A DNA stretch of 15,078 nucleotides from an uncultured Planctomycetia bacterium (GTDB lineage Bacteria > Planctomycetota > UBA1135 > GCA-002686595), in assembly GCA_938003765.1 (NCBI GenBank), contig CALKYE010000020.1:1-15078 (forward strand), given 5' to 3'. The position numbers and the translations under genes were made by a program. This document shows, piece after piece, positions 8,208 through 14,931 of the stretch. The notes beneath the pieces are model-generated. The model was not told where the DNA came from. It searched no databases and saw only the letters and a list, made by a program, of their open reading frames with translations. Numbering within the stretch: position 1 is the stretch's first letter; every line of letters begins with the position of its first letter.

Positions 8208-8525
8208 TTACTCCTTGGCGATGGAACCTTCTCCGGCCTTGGAATCCCGGTCGCTCGCGTCCACGACCTCGACGCTCCCGCCGAGCGGCACGCCAACCAG
8301 GAGTCCCTCCGGATCCGTCGGCAAAGGCTCGTTGAACGTCTCGTTGCCCGCTCCATCCCGCACGATCACACGCACGGAGTCATCTCCGCCGGAGTAGCGA
8401 ATGCGGTAGTTCCCGGGATCCTGGTTGTTGGAAAGCGCTCGGGTCGAGCCGTCGTCGCGGCATTGCCAGGCGAGCGCGGCCCCGGTCATTCCGAACACGA
8501 GCAAACACTCGAAGCTGCGAAGCAT
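8208..8525 (-). CDS. small exported protein of unknown function
   Basis: This 105-aa protein begins with a signal peptide (LRSFECLLVFGMTGAALAW, probable cut near ALA-WQ). The mature part of about 85 residues starts with QCRDDGST and has alternating beta-strand-like pieces: NYRIRYSGGDDSVRVIVRDG, then LLVGVPLGGSVEVVDAS, ending in an acidic/polar tail. It could be a single small beta-sandwich, possibly a minimal version of the modules in the next gene, but I recognise no family. ATG 8525 is chosen because GGAG lies eight bases upstream and the signal peptide begins there; upstream in-frame codons read as Arg-rich noise. It points the same way as the large exported protein downstream, so the two may be co-transcribed unless the hairpin at 8161-8192 stops transcription. 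Confidence 0.7.
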   Translation of the reverse strand: MLRSFECLLVFGMTGAALAWQCRDDGSTRALSNNQDPGNYRIRYSGGDDSVRVIVRDGAGNETFNEPLPTDPEGLLVGVPLGGSVEVVDASDRDSKAGEGSIAKE

Positions 8526-8656
8526 GGATTCATCTCCACGGCCCTGTTGCGAGGGAGCGCGCCGCCTCGGGCCCCTCATTTGCGCACCCCGCTCGTCCTC
8601 CACGGCAACCCGCCGGACGACGAGCGGACTGACTAGACACGGCTGAGCGCGCCACT

Positions 8657-8694
8657 ACAGCTTCGAAGCTGGAACTGTGAATCCGACAGTTCCA
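8657..8694. repeat. two abutting palindromes, possible operator
   Basis: CAGCTTCGAAGCTG at 8658-8671 is a perfect 14-bp palindrome. It runs directly into TGGAACTGT (8670-8678), which is repeated inverted as ACAGTTCCA (8686-8694) around a 7-base spacer. The site is in the 226-bp spacer between the proS end and the small exported gene, 133-170 bp upstream of the latter's start. It could be a regulator binding site or a hairpin in the proS 3' region. Confidence 0.4.
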
Positions 8695-8717
8695 AACGAC
8701 TCGCCAATCCCAACTCT

Positions 8718-8741
8718 GGGGCCGGCGCAATCGCCGACCCC
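8718..8741 (-). terminator. probable proS transcription terminator hairpin
   Basis: The arms 8718-8727 and 8732-8741 form a 10-bp GC-rich stem around a 4-base loop, 10 bp past the proS stop. The one non-Watson-Crick position (8722/8737) is C with A on the plus strand but G with U in minus-strand RNA, so the stem is complete only in the proS transcript. That strand bias supports a role in ending proS. The T-run after it is weak. Confidence 0.5.
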
Positions 8742-8751
8742 TGTTCAGCAA

Positions 8752-10239
8752 TTAGTAGTTCTTCGCGAACAGCACGCGTTGCGCGCTGGGCTGGCCGGTC
8801 TTCACGCACTTGCCCGCGCCGTCGTCGAAGCCCTCGGCGGCGAGCGGGATGCAGCGGATCGTGGCCTTGGTCGCTTCCTTGATCGCGAGCTCGGTCTCCG
8901 TCGTCCCGTCCCAGTGGGCGAGCACGAACTTGGAGTTCTGATCGGCGAAGACGGCCTGGAAGTCCGCCCACGAGTCGACCTTGACGATGTTCGCTGCGCG
9001 GAACGCGAGCGCGCGCTCGAAGAGCTGCTTCTGCAGCGAGTCGAGGATCGCGCCGACGTGCACGCCGACGTTCTCGAAGGGGACCTTCACCTTGTCCTTC
9101 GCGTCGGCGATGCGGCTCTTGCCCATCGCGGTCCCGCTGGCGACGTCGCGCGGTCCGACTTCCAGTCGCAGCGGCACGCCCTTGCGCTCCCAGTCGTAGT
9201 ACTTCTCGCCGGGGCGCTTGTCGTCGCGGTCGTCGAGCTTGACCGTCAAACCGTCGGAGCGCAGCTCGCGCGCGAGTTTGTCGCTCGCCTCGAGCACCTG
9301 GGCCTTCTCCGCGTCGTTCTTCCAGATCGGCACGATCGCCACGTGGATCGGCGCGAGGCGCGGCGGCAGCACGAGCCCGCCGTCGTCGGAGTGCGCCATG
9401 ATCAGCGCGCCGATCATGCGCGTCGACGCGCCCCACGAGGTCTGCCACACGAAGTCGCGCGCGCCGTCCTTGTTCTGGAACGTGACGTTGAAGGCCTTGC
9501 CGAAGTTCTGGCCGAGGTCGTGGCTCGTCGCGCCCTGCAGCGACTTGCCGTCCTGCATCATCGCTTCGACGCAGTAGGTCTCGAGCGCGCCCGCGAACTT
9601 CTCGTTGTCGCTCTTGCGGCCGCGGATCACCGGCACCGCGAGCACGTCGTGATAGACCTCGCGATACACGTCGAGCATGCGCATCACTTCTTCGCGCGCT
9701 TCCTCGTGGCTGGCGTGCGCGGTGTGGCCTTCCTGCCACCAGAACTCGCCCGTGCGCAGGAACAGTCGCGTGCGCAGCTCCCAGCGCATCACGTTGCACC
9801 ACTGGTTGAGCAGCATCGGCAGGTCGCGATAGCTGTCGATCCACTTGGCGAAGAAGTGCCCGATGATGGTCTCGCTCGTCGGGCGGACGACGTAGGGCTC
9901 TTCGAGCTCGTTCTTGAGCTGGATCTGACCGTCGACGGTCTTCAGGCCGGCGTGCGTGACGACGGCGCACTCCATGGCGAAGCCCGTGGCGTGCTGCGCT
10001 TCCTTCTGGAGGAACGAGAGCGGAATCAGCAGCGGAAAGGCCGCGTTCTGGTGGCCCGTCTCCTTGAAGCGGCGATCGAGCTCTCCTTGGATCTTCTCCC
10101 AGATCGCCCAGCCGTGCGGGCGCACGACCATGCATCCGCGCACGACGCCCGCCGGCTCAGCGAGCTGCGCGGCGGAGATGACGTCCTGGTACCACTGCGC
10201 GTAGTCCTTCGCGCGCGGCGTGATGTGCTGCTCTGACAT
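8752..10239 (-). CDS. proS: prolyl-tRNA synthetase, archaeal/eukaryotic type
   Basis: A 495-aa cytoplasmic enzyme that attaches proline to tRNA-Pro using ATP, essential for translation. It is the compact class IIa form without the bacterial editing insertion. Visible parts are the N-terminal KDYAQWYQDVISAAQLA, VVRPTSETIIGHFFAKW at 117-133, class II motif 2 (RWELRTRLFLRTGEFWWQEG, 152-171), motif 3 (GASTRMIGALIMAHSDDGG, 270-288), the anticodon-binding domain from about 297 (LAPIHVAIVPIWKND), and the C-terminal domain ending in the typical Tyr (FAKNY). In that last domain Cys463 and Cys478 remain, but position 481, where zinc-binding members have a second Cys of a CxxC, is Thr. Start ATG 10239 has AGGA eight bases upstream. 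It is a single-gene unit, divergent from the GNAT-deacetylase gene, with a probable terminator at 8718-8741. Confidence 0.97.
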   Translation of the reverse strand: MSEQHITPRAKDYAQWYQDVISAAQLAEPAGVVRGCMVVRPHGWAIWEKIQGELDRRFKETGHQNAAFPLLIPLSFLQKEAQHATGFAMECAVVTHAGLKTVDGQIQLKNELEEPYVVRPTSETIIGHFFAKWIDSYRDLPMLLNQWCNVMRWELRTRLFLRTGEFWWQEGHTAHASHEEAREEVMRMLDVYREVYHDVLAVPVIRGRKSDNEKFAGALETYCVEAMMQDGKSLQGATSHDLGQNFGKAFNVTFQNKDGARDFVWQTSWGASTRMIGALIMAHSDDGGLVLPPRLAPIHVAIVPIWKNDAEKAQVLEASDKLARELRSDGLTVKLDDRDDKRPGEKYYDWERKGVPLRLEVGPRDVASGTAMGKSRIADAKDKVKVPFENVGVHVGAILDSLQKQLFERALAFRAANIVKVDSWADFQAVFADQNSKFVLAHWDGTTETELAIKEATKATIRCIPLAAEGFDDGAGKCVKTGQPSAQRVLFAKNY

Positions 10240-10323
10240 GTCTCGATTCCTCTCGCGCCGCGGTCGAGGACGCGCCCATTCGCGCCCTCCGTCGGCGTTT
10301 GGAAGGGCGAGAAGAGTAGAGGA

Positions 10324-10353
10324 CGGCTCCGCGAGCCGCCAGCGACTTAGTCG
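10324..10353. promoter_or_regulatory. palindromes in the divergent proS / GNAT-deacetylase spacer
   Basis: In the 151-bp spacer between the two divergent starts, CGGCTC (10324-10329) is inverted as GAGCCG (10333-10338) around CGC, and CGAC (10343-10346) is inverted as GTCG (10350-10353) around TTA. A loose -10-like TAGCAT follows at 10370-10375 for the plus-strand gene, and a TACTCT-like box on the minus strand at 10318-10313 could serve proS. These are weak signals; regulator unknown. Confidence 0.25.
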
Positions 10354-10390
10354 TCGCAAGATGTGCGGCTAGCATGCGCGCACCGCGCTC

Positions 10391-12151
10391 ATGTTCCGCA
10401 TCCGCCGCATTCACGACGACGTCCTGCCGCGCGACGCGCGGGCCGTCGCGGCGGTGCAAGCCATCTTGCGCGCGCAGTTCTCCGGCGTGTCGGAGAGCTC
10501 GATCGCCGAACTGCCGGCGAAGCTCCGCGATCCGCTCGAGTCGCGGCTGCGCTCGATCCTGCTCGTCGCCGAGCAGCGCGAGACGGTGGTGGGCTTCGCG
10601 TGGTTCATGATCGCCACCGATCTGGCCTTCGCGTTCCTCGACTTCATCAGCGCGGCGAAGAACATGACCGGCCGCGGACTCGGGGGAGTGCTCTACCAGC
10701 GCGTGCGCGAAGAGTGCCGGTTGCTCGGGGCGGAGCATTTGTTCTTCGAGTGCCTGCCCGACGACGAGGAGCGCGTCAGCGACCCCGCGTACCTGGCCGC
10801 GAATCGAGCGCGCCTGCGCTTCTACGAACGCTTCGGCGCAGTGCCGATCGTCGGCACGGAGTACGAGTCGCCGGTGCGGCCCACCGACACCGACCTGCCG
10901 CATCTGGTGGTCGACGACTTGGGTTCTGGATCGCCGCTCACGCGCGATCGCGCGCAAGTGATCGTGCGCGCGATCCTCGAGCGCAAGTACGGTTGGCTCT
11001 GTCCGCCCGAGTACGTCGAGCGCGTGGCGCGCTCGTTCCGCGACGATCCGGTGCGCCTCAGGGCGCCTCGCTACGCCAAGAACAAGCCCGCGGCGGATCC
11101 GCAACTGCGCAAGCCCAAGCTGCCGGACGACGCGCGCATCCTGGTGGTGGTCAACCACGGCCACGACATCCACCACGTGCGCGAGCGCGGCTACGTCGAA
11201 GCGCCGGCGCGCATCGCGGTCATCGAGCGCGAGCTCGACAAGCTGGGCGACATGATCGAGAAGGCCCCGGCGCGGCGCTTCGCCGACCGGCACGTGTTGG
11301 CCGTGCACGACGCAGGATTCGTCTCGTATCTGCAGAAGGTGTGCGCGGCGCTCCCGGAGAACGAGAGCGTGTACCCGTACGTCTTCCCGATCCGCAACCA
11401 GACGCGTCCACCGGCCGACTTGCCGACTCGCGCGGGCTACTTCTGCATCGACACGTTCACGCCGCTGCATCGCAACGCCTGGCCCGCGGCGCGCGCCGCG
11501 GTGGACTGCTCGCTGACTTGCGCCGAAGCGCTCAGCGCCGGACGCCGGCTCGCGTACGCGCTGGTGCGTCCTCCCGGCCATCACGCCGAGCGCCGCGTGT
11601 TCGGCGGGTTCTGTTACCTCGCGACGGCCGCCATCGCAGCGAACTACCTGTCCGAGCAGGGCCGCGTGGCGATCCTCGACGTGGACTACCACCACGGGAA
11701 CGGGCAGCAGGACATCTTCTACTCGCGCAGCGACGTGCTCACGGTGTCCATCCACGGCCATCCGCGCTTCGCGTACCCGTACTTCTCGGGCTTCGAGGAC
11801 GAGCGCGGCGAAGGCGCTGGCCTCGGCGCGAACATCAACCTCCCGCTGCCCGAGCACGTCGACGGCGCCGCGTACTCCAAGCACCTCGCCAAGGCGCTGG
11901 CGTCGATCCGCGAGTTCGCGCCGCGCAACTTGGTCGTGTGCCTGGGGCTCGACACGGCGGAGCGCGATCCGACCGGGTCGTTCTCGCTGCGCGGCGACGA
12001 CTTCGAGCGCAACGGCGAGATGATCGGCGCCCTCGGCCTGCCGACGCTGCTGGTGCAGGAGGGTGGCTACGACACCCGCGTGCTCGGAAGCAACGCTCGG
12101 CGTTTCGTAGCCGGCCTGTGGCGCGGCGCGTTCCCGCGCGCGGCTCTGTGA
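10391..12151 (+). CDS. GNAT acetyltransferase fused to histone-deacetylase-like amidohydrolase
   Basis: This 586-aa protein has two enzyme domains. Residues about 1-165 are a GNAT acetyltransferase: VVGFAWFMIATD, the acetyl-CoA loop TGRGLGGVLYQRV (93-105) and ARLRFYERFGA (140-150). A linker rich in charged residues follows. Residues about 245-580 are a class II HDAC / acetylpolyamine-amidohydrolase domain with every key residue present: His397-His398 in RPPGHHAER, zinc ligands Asp432 and His434 in DVDYHHGNG, the third ligand Asp521 in GLDTAERDP, and transition-state Tyr560 in EGGYDT. It should thus both add and remove acetyl groups, on protein lysines or polyamines. ATG 10391 is the first possible start, as a TAG in frame sits at 10370. 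No ribosome site precedes it, so a leaderless or near-leaderless message is possible. It is divergent from proS and appears to be transcribed alone. The fusion itself is unusual. Confidence 0.93.
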   Translation: MFRIRRIHDDVLPRDARAVAAVQAILRAQFSGVSESSIAELPAKLRDPLESRLRSILLVAEQRETVVGFAWFMIATDLAFAFLDFISAAKNMTGRGLGGVLYQRVREECRLLGAEHLFFECLPDDEERVSDPAYLAANRARLRFYERFGAVPIVGTEYESPVRPTDTDLPHLVVDDLGSGSPLTRDRAQVIVRAILERKYGWLCPPEYVERVARSFRDDPVRLRAPRYAKNKPAADPQLRKPKLPDDARILVVVNHGHDIHHVRERGYVEAPARIAVIERELDKLGDMIEKAPARRFADRHVLAVHDAGFVSYLQKVCAALPENESVYPYVFPIRNQTRPPADLPTRAGYFCIDTFTPLHRNAWPAARAAVDCSLTCAEALSAGRRLAYALVRPPGHHAERRVFGGFCYLATAAIAANYLSEQGRVAILDVDYHHGNGQQDIFYSRSDVLTVSIHGHPRFAYPYFSGFEDERGEGAGLGANINLPLPEHVDGAAYSKHLAKALASIREFAPRNLVVCLGLDTAERDPTGSFSLRGDDFERNGEMIGALGLPTLLVQEGGYDTRVLGSNARRFVAGLWRGAFPRAAL

Positions 12152-12181
12152 ACCGCGGGCGCGCGCCGGCGCAAGTTCGCG

Positions 12182-12240
12182 CTACGGCAGCAGCGTGAAC
12201 TGCAGCGCATCGGTGATGTTGCTCGTGAACGAAGCCGCGG
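12182..12240 (-). pseudogene. possible relic 3' end of an exported-protein gene
   Basis: On the minus strand one frame reads AASFTSNITDALQFTLLP and then a stop (TAG at 12184-12182). This looks like the C-terminal strand of an exported beta-rich protein. Upstream in the same frame lie only the tandem repeat and the antisense of the next gene. It echoes DALEITL at the end of the decayed gene near 1790. It may be chance; no function is proposed. Confidence 0.15.
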
Positions 12241-12248
12241 TTGAGCGA

Positions 12249-12280
12249 CGCACTGTGGGCCGCACTGTGGGCCGCACTGG
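12249..12280. repeat. 12-bp tandem repeat, 2.7 copies
   Basis: The unit CGCACTGTGGGC occurs at 12249-12260 and 12261-12272, followed by a partial third copy to 12280. It lies in the 231-bp spacer between the GNAT-deacetylase gene and the oxidoreductase gene. Apart from this repeat and a possible relic tail at 12182-12240, I see nothing in that spacer. Confidence 0.75.
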
Positions 12281-12382
12281 AACGTGACCGCGCCTGCGTG
12301 GCGCTGCAATCAACGAGTCGCGCGGCGCAGCTTTGCACCGCGCCGGCGTGCGCGCTCGACGCGCTGCGGTTAGCGTCTGAGC

Positions 12383-13552
12383 GTGAGCTACACCTACACC
12401 GTGTTCGGCGCGGGCCGCCAAGGCGTCGCGGCGGCCTATGACTTCGCGAAGAACGGCCAGGCCGAACTCGTGCGGCTGGCCGACAGCGACGAGAAGGTCG
12501 CCGAGCGCGCGGCCAAGCGGCTGAAGAAGCTGCTCAAGGGCGGACGCACGAAGTTCGAGCCGATGCGCTGCGACGTCGAGAAGCGCAAGCACGTGCGCGA
12601 CGCGGTCAAGGGCGCGCAGGTCGCGCTCTCGGCGGCGCCGTACCGCTTCAACGCGCAACTCGCGGAGTGGTGCGTCGAATCCAAGTGCTCGTTCCTCGAC
12701 CTGGGCGGCAACACGGACGTCGTTCGCGCCGAGTTGAAGCTGCACAAGCAGGCCCGCAAGGCGGGCGTGAGCATCGTGCCCGACTGCGGACTCGCGCCCG
12801 GCCTCGGCAATCACCTCGCGGCGCACGGCGTCGCGTCGATGGACACTCCGCAGCACGCTCACGTGCGCTGCGGCGGACTGCCGGCGCAGCCCGTGGGTCC
12901 GCTGGGCTACAAGCTCGTGTTCAACTTCTACGGCCTGTGGAACGAGTACCGCGGCGAAGCGGAGTTCCTGCGCGGCGGCAAGCGCGTGCGCGTGCCGACG
13001 CTGACCGAGCTCGAGCGCTTCGAGACGTCGACGCTGGGGCCGATGGAAGCCTGCGTGACGAGCGGCGGGACCAGCACGTGCCCGCAGACCTGGGAAGGGC
13101 GGCTCGAGAGCTTCGACTACAAGACGATCCGCTACCCCGGTCACTGGGCGCAGATCCGTCTGCTGTTCGAGCTGGGCTTCATGGACGAGAGCTTCGACGC
13201 GCCCGATGGCAAGCGCTTCGAGCCGGTCAAGCTCACGCAGCGCCTGTTCGAGCAGCGCCTCGCGTTCCCCGAAGTGCGCGACATCGTGCTCCTTCGCGTG
13301 CTCGTGCGCGGCGAGCACGCGGGACAGCCGCGCTCGATCCAGTACGACGTGTTCGATCGCCACGACGAAGCCACGGGCTTCACCGCGATGGAGCGCACCA
13401 CCGCATTCCCGGCGGCCCTGGTCGGGCACTTCCAGGCCCGCGGGTTGATCGAGCCGGGCGCGCGACCGCTCGAGGTGTGCGTGCCGCCGCAGCGCTACCT
13501 CGACGAACTCGCGCAGCACGGGATCGTCGTGCAGATGCGCGAGCCCGAGTGA
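12383..13552 (+). CDS. saccharopine / lysine 6-dehydrogenase-family NAD(P)-dependent oxidoreductase
   Basis: The protein has 389 aa, close to the length of lysine 6-dehydrogenase (about 385) and of short saccharopine dehydrogenases. The N-terminal Rossmann fold has YTVFGAGRQGVAAAYDFAK with the GxGxxG dinucleotide loop at 9-14, and VRLADSDEKVAERAAKRL as the second strand and helix. It continues with the family signatures VALSAAPYRFNAQLAEWC, SFLDLGGNTDVV and IVPDCGLAPGLGN (131-143). The C-terminal substrate domain (about 145-370) includes a Cys-, Thr- and Tyr-rich middle (SGGTSTCPQTWEGRLESFDY). Likely reaction is NAD(P)-dependent oxidation or reduction at the amino group of lysine, saccharopine or a related amine; the exact substrate cannot be read from sequence. 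GTG 12383 is chosen because a TAG in frame lies 12 bp upstream. No convincing ribosome site is seen. It converges on the membrane gene, ending 16 bp away. Confidence 0.88.
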   Translation: MSYTYTVFGAGRQGVAAAYDFAKNGQAELVRLADSDEKVAERAAKRLKKLLKGGRTKFEPMRCDVEKRKHVRDAVKGAQVALSAAPYRFNAQLAEWCVESKCSFLDLGGNTDVVRAELKLHKQARKAGVSIVPDCGLAPGLGNHLAAHGVASMDTPQHAHVRCGGLPAQPVGPLGYKLVFNFYGLWNEYRGEAEFLRGGKRVRVPTLTELERFETSTLGPMEACVTSGGTSTCPQTWEGRLESFDYKTIRYPGHWAQIRLLFELGFMDESFDAPDGKRFEPVKLTQRLFEQRLAFPEVRDIVLLRVLVRGEHAGQPRSIQYDVFDRHDEATGFTAMERTTAFPAALVGHFQARGLIEPGARPLEVCVPPQRYLDELAQHGIVVQMREPE

Positions 13553-13567
13553 TCGCCTCGGAGCAGC

Positions 13568-13579
13568 GTCAGCGCTGAC
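13568..13579. repeat. 12-bp perfect palindrome at convergent gene ends
   Basis: GTCAGCGCTGAC is fully self-complementary and overlaps the stop codon of the minus-strand membrane gene, in the 16-bp gap after the oxidoreductase gene. With no loop it is a poor terminator; it may be chance. Confidence 0.35.
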
Positions 13580-14219
13580 TCGGCCAAGTGCTCGGCAACG
13601 GCGGGCGTTTCGCGGCTTGAGCGAGGGCCTCGAAGAAGTTCGTGGCCCCGCGCGCGTCGGGCTCGGCGCCGAGGAAGAACGGCGGCGTGTTGCCGCGCGT
13701 GACCGGGAAGCCGAAGAACGGGCGCATGTAGAAGGCGGCCTGGCCGCCGACGCACAGCGCGAGCGCGAGCCAGCCGATCGCGAGGCCGACCGCGCGTCGA
13801 CGCGACAGCTCCGTGGAGCGGAGCAGTCGTGCGACTTGGCGGTGGAAGGCGAGCACACCGGCGAGCGCGACTGCGCCCAGGTTCCACGCCAGGAAGCCGT
13901 CGTAGCCGCCCAACTGCCCGTCGTCGGTCGCGCGCAGGACGTGGGCGAAGAACAACACGATGGGGGAGGCGCTCGCGAGCAGCAGGCTGGCGTCGTGGAA
14001 CAACGTCCACGTCGCTTGCTGCACGGCGCGGAACGACAACCCTGAGTTGAGCCACCGCGCGCTGATCCACCACGACGTGGCGCACACCGCCGCGGTCGTG
14101 ACGAGCAGGAGGGGGAACTTGACCAGATTGCGCGAGGCGTACAGCTCGCTGTGCGCGGAGCCCAGCGAGAAGCCGTACAGCGCTGCGCCGAGCAGCGCGG
14201 CGAGCGTGCGGCGGATCAC
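13569..14219 (-). CDS. five-helix membrane protein, second of a paralogous pair
   Basis: A 216-aa multi-pass membrane protein with about five hydrophobic helices, including LAALLGAALYGFSLGSA, FPLLLVTTAAVCATSWWIS, LLLASASPIVLFFAHVL, LAWNLGAVALAGVLAF and AVGLAIGWLALALCVGGQAA. The C-terminal tail, YMRPFFGFP...PPFFLGAEP...ATNFFEALAQA, resembles a recurring tail (RPF-G-P...NFFEA) of unnamed membrane proteins in several bacterial phyla. I recognise it only from memory. GTG 14219 overlaps the TCA-coded stop of the upstream gene (GTGA, four bases), so the two are translationally coupled. The layout and several motifs parallel the upstream gene (YG-x-LG near the start; SRR followed by GW-x-A near the last helix), which suggests duplication and a heteromeric complex. 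Function unknown. Confidence 0.78.
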   Translation of the reverse strand: MIRRTLAALLGAALYGFSLGSAHSELYASRNLVKFPLLLVTTAAVCATSWWISARWLNSGLSFRAVQQATWTLFHDASLLLASASPIVLFFAHVLRATDDGQLGGYDGFLAWNLGAVALAGVLAFHRQVARLLRSTELSRRRAVGLAIGWLALALCVGGQAAFYMRPFFGFPVTRGNTPPFFLGAEPDARGATNFFEALAQAAKRPPLPSTWPSQR

Positions 14220-14890
14220 TCGCTGAGCCCGAGCACGTCCGCCACTCGGAAGAGCACGTGCAGGAACACGGCGTGCCAACCGAGCAGCACGATCACCAGC
14301 GAGCGGCGCGAGTCGAGTCCTCGCGCGCGCAGCAGGCAGTTCCACAAGCGAGCGACGCCCGCGACGAGCGCGGTTGCGAGCAGGAGCCGCGAGATGTCGC
14401 GCCAGGAGATCTCCGCGTTCTCGGTCTCCATCGTCGCGCGCAGGAACGCGAGCACGGGCGCGAAGCCGAATGAGAACATCGCCGCGACGGCCGGAATGCT
14501 GCTGGCCAGCACCGCGATCTGGAGCGGACCGACGCGCACGCCGACGTAGCGCGCGAACACGTAGAGCGACGGCAGGCAGATCAGCGTCGAGCCCATGTAG
14601 AGCGCGGCGACTCTCCACCACGAGTTCAAGCCGAGCACGATCCCGTAGGGCGTTGCGAACGCGGTCGCCGCCAGCACGAACGCCAGCGCGAGCGCAGGCC
14701 CGCCTCTCGCGCTCTCGAGGTTGGCCGCCAGTCGATCGGGCGTCTCGAGCACCAGATCGATCAAGCGCAGCGGGCTGCGCAGCGATGCAGCGATCTCGCT
14801 CGAGGAGTACGGCTCGACCGGAACACGCGGCGGACGCGGACGCGGTGACGGATCGACGGACGGGGGCGGCGACGAGTCGGGGCTGGTCAT
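14216..14890 (-). CDS. five-helix membrane protein, first of a paralogous pair
   Basis: The protein has 224 aa. A Pro- and Ser-rich cytoplasmic N-terminus (about 1-30) is followed by SPLRLIDLVLETPDRLAANL and five hydrophobic helices: ALALAFVLAATAFATPYGIV, ALYMGSTLICLPSLYVFA, IAVLASSIPAVAAMFSFGF, LLLATALVAGVARLW and LVIVLLGWHAVFLHVLF. The layout is loosely like Yip1-type membrane proteins, but I cannot assign a family. It is translationally coupled to the next gene (GTGA overlap), and the pair appears to be a two-gene operon. ATG 14890 is the first good start; a TGA in frame lies about 45 bases upstream, and no ribosome site is visible. Function unknown; a small transport or membrane-organising complex with its partner is a guess. 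Confidence 0.75.
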   Translation of the reverse strand: MTSPDSSPPPSVDPSPRPRPPRVPVEPYSSSEIAASLRSPLRLIDLVLETPDRLAANLESARGGPALALAFVLAATAFATPYGIVLGLNSWWRVAALYMGSTLICLPSLYVFARYVGVRVGPLQIAVLASSIPAVAAMFSFGFAPVLAFLRATMETENAEISWRDISRLLLATALVAGVARLWNCLLRARGLDSRRSLVIVLLGWHAVFLHVLFRVADVLGLSE

Positions 14891-14931
14891 CGAGTGCGGG
14901 GGCCGCGCGGCGCGCGAACCAGCTCCATCTC

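Noticed and set aside
1994..8525. Gasdermin-type or CRISPR-linked CHAT defence system
   Set aside because: There is no gasdermin-like pore protein, no gRAMP or other cas gene and no phage-defence neighbour. The CHAT protein is exported, which fits poorly with cytoplasmic defence.
8677..10236. A 519-codon plus-strand frame opposite proS
   Set aside because: It is a shadow of proS with His/Arg/Val-rich sequence and no recognisable domain.
12249..12280. CRISPR-like array
   Set aside because: The repeats are 12 bp, directly adjacent with no spacers, and no cas genes are present.
12182..13858. A 558-codon minus-strand open frame antisense to the oxidoreductase gene
   Set aside because: Its composition is Arg/Ala/His-rich and it lacks any domain. 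The plus-strand gene has clear Rossmann and saccharopine-dehydrogenase motifs. Only its last 20 codons were considered further, as a possible relic tail.
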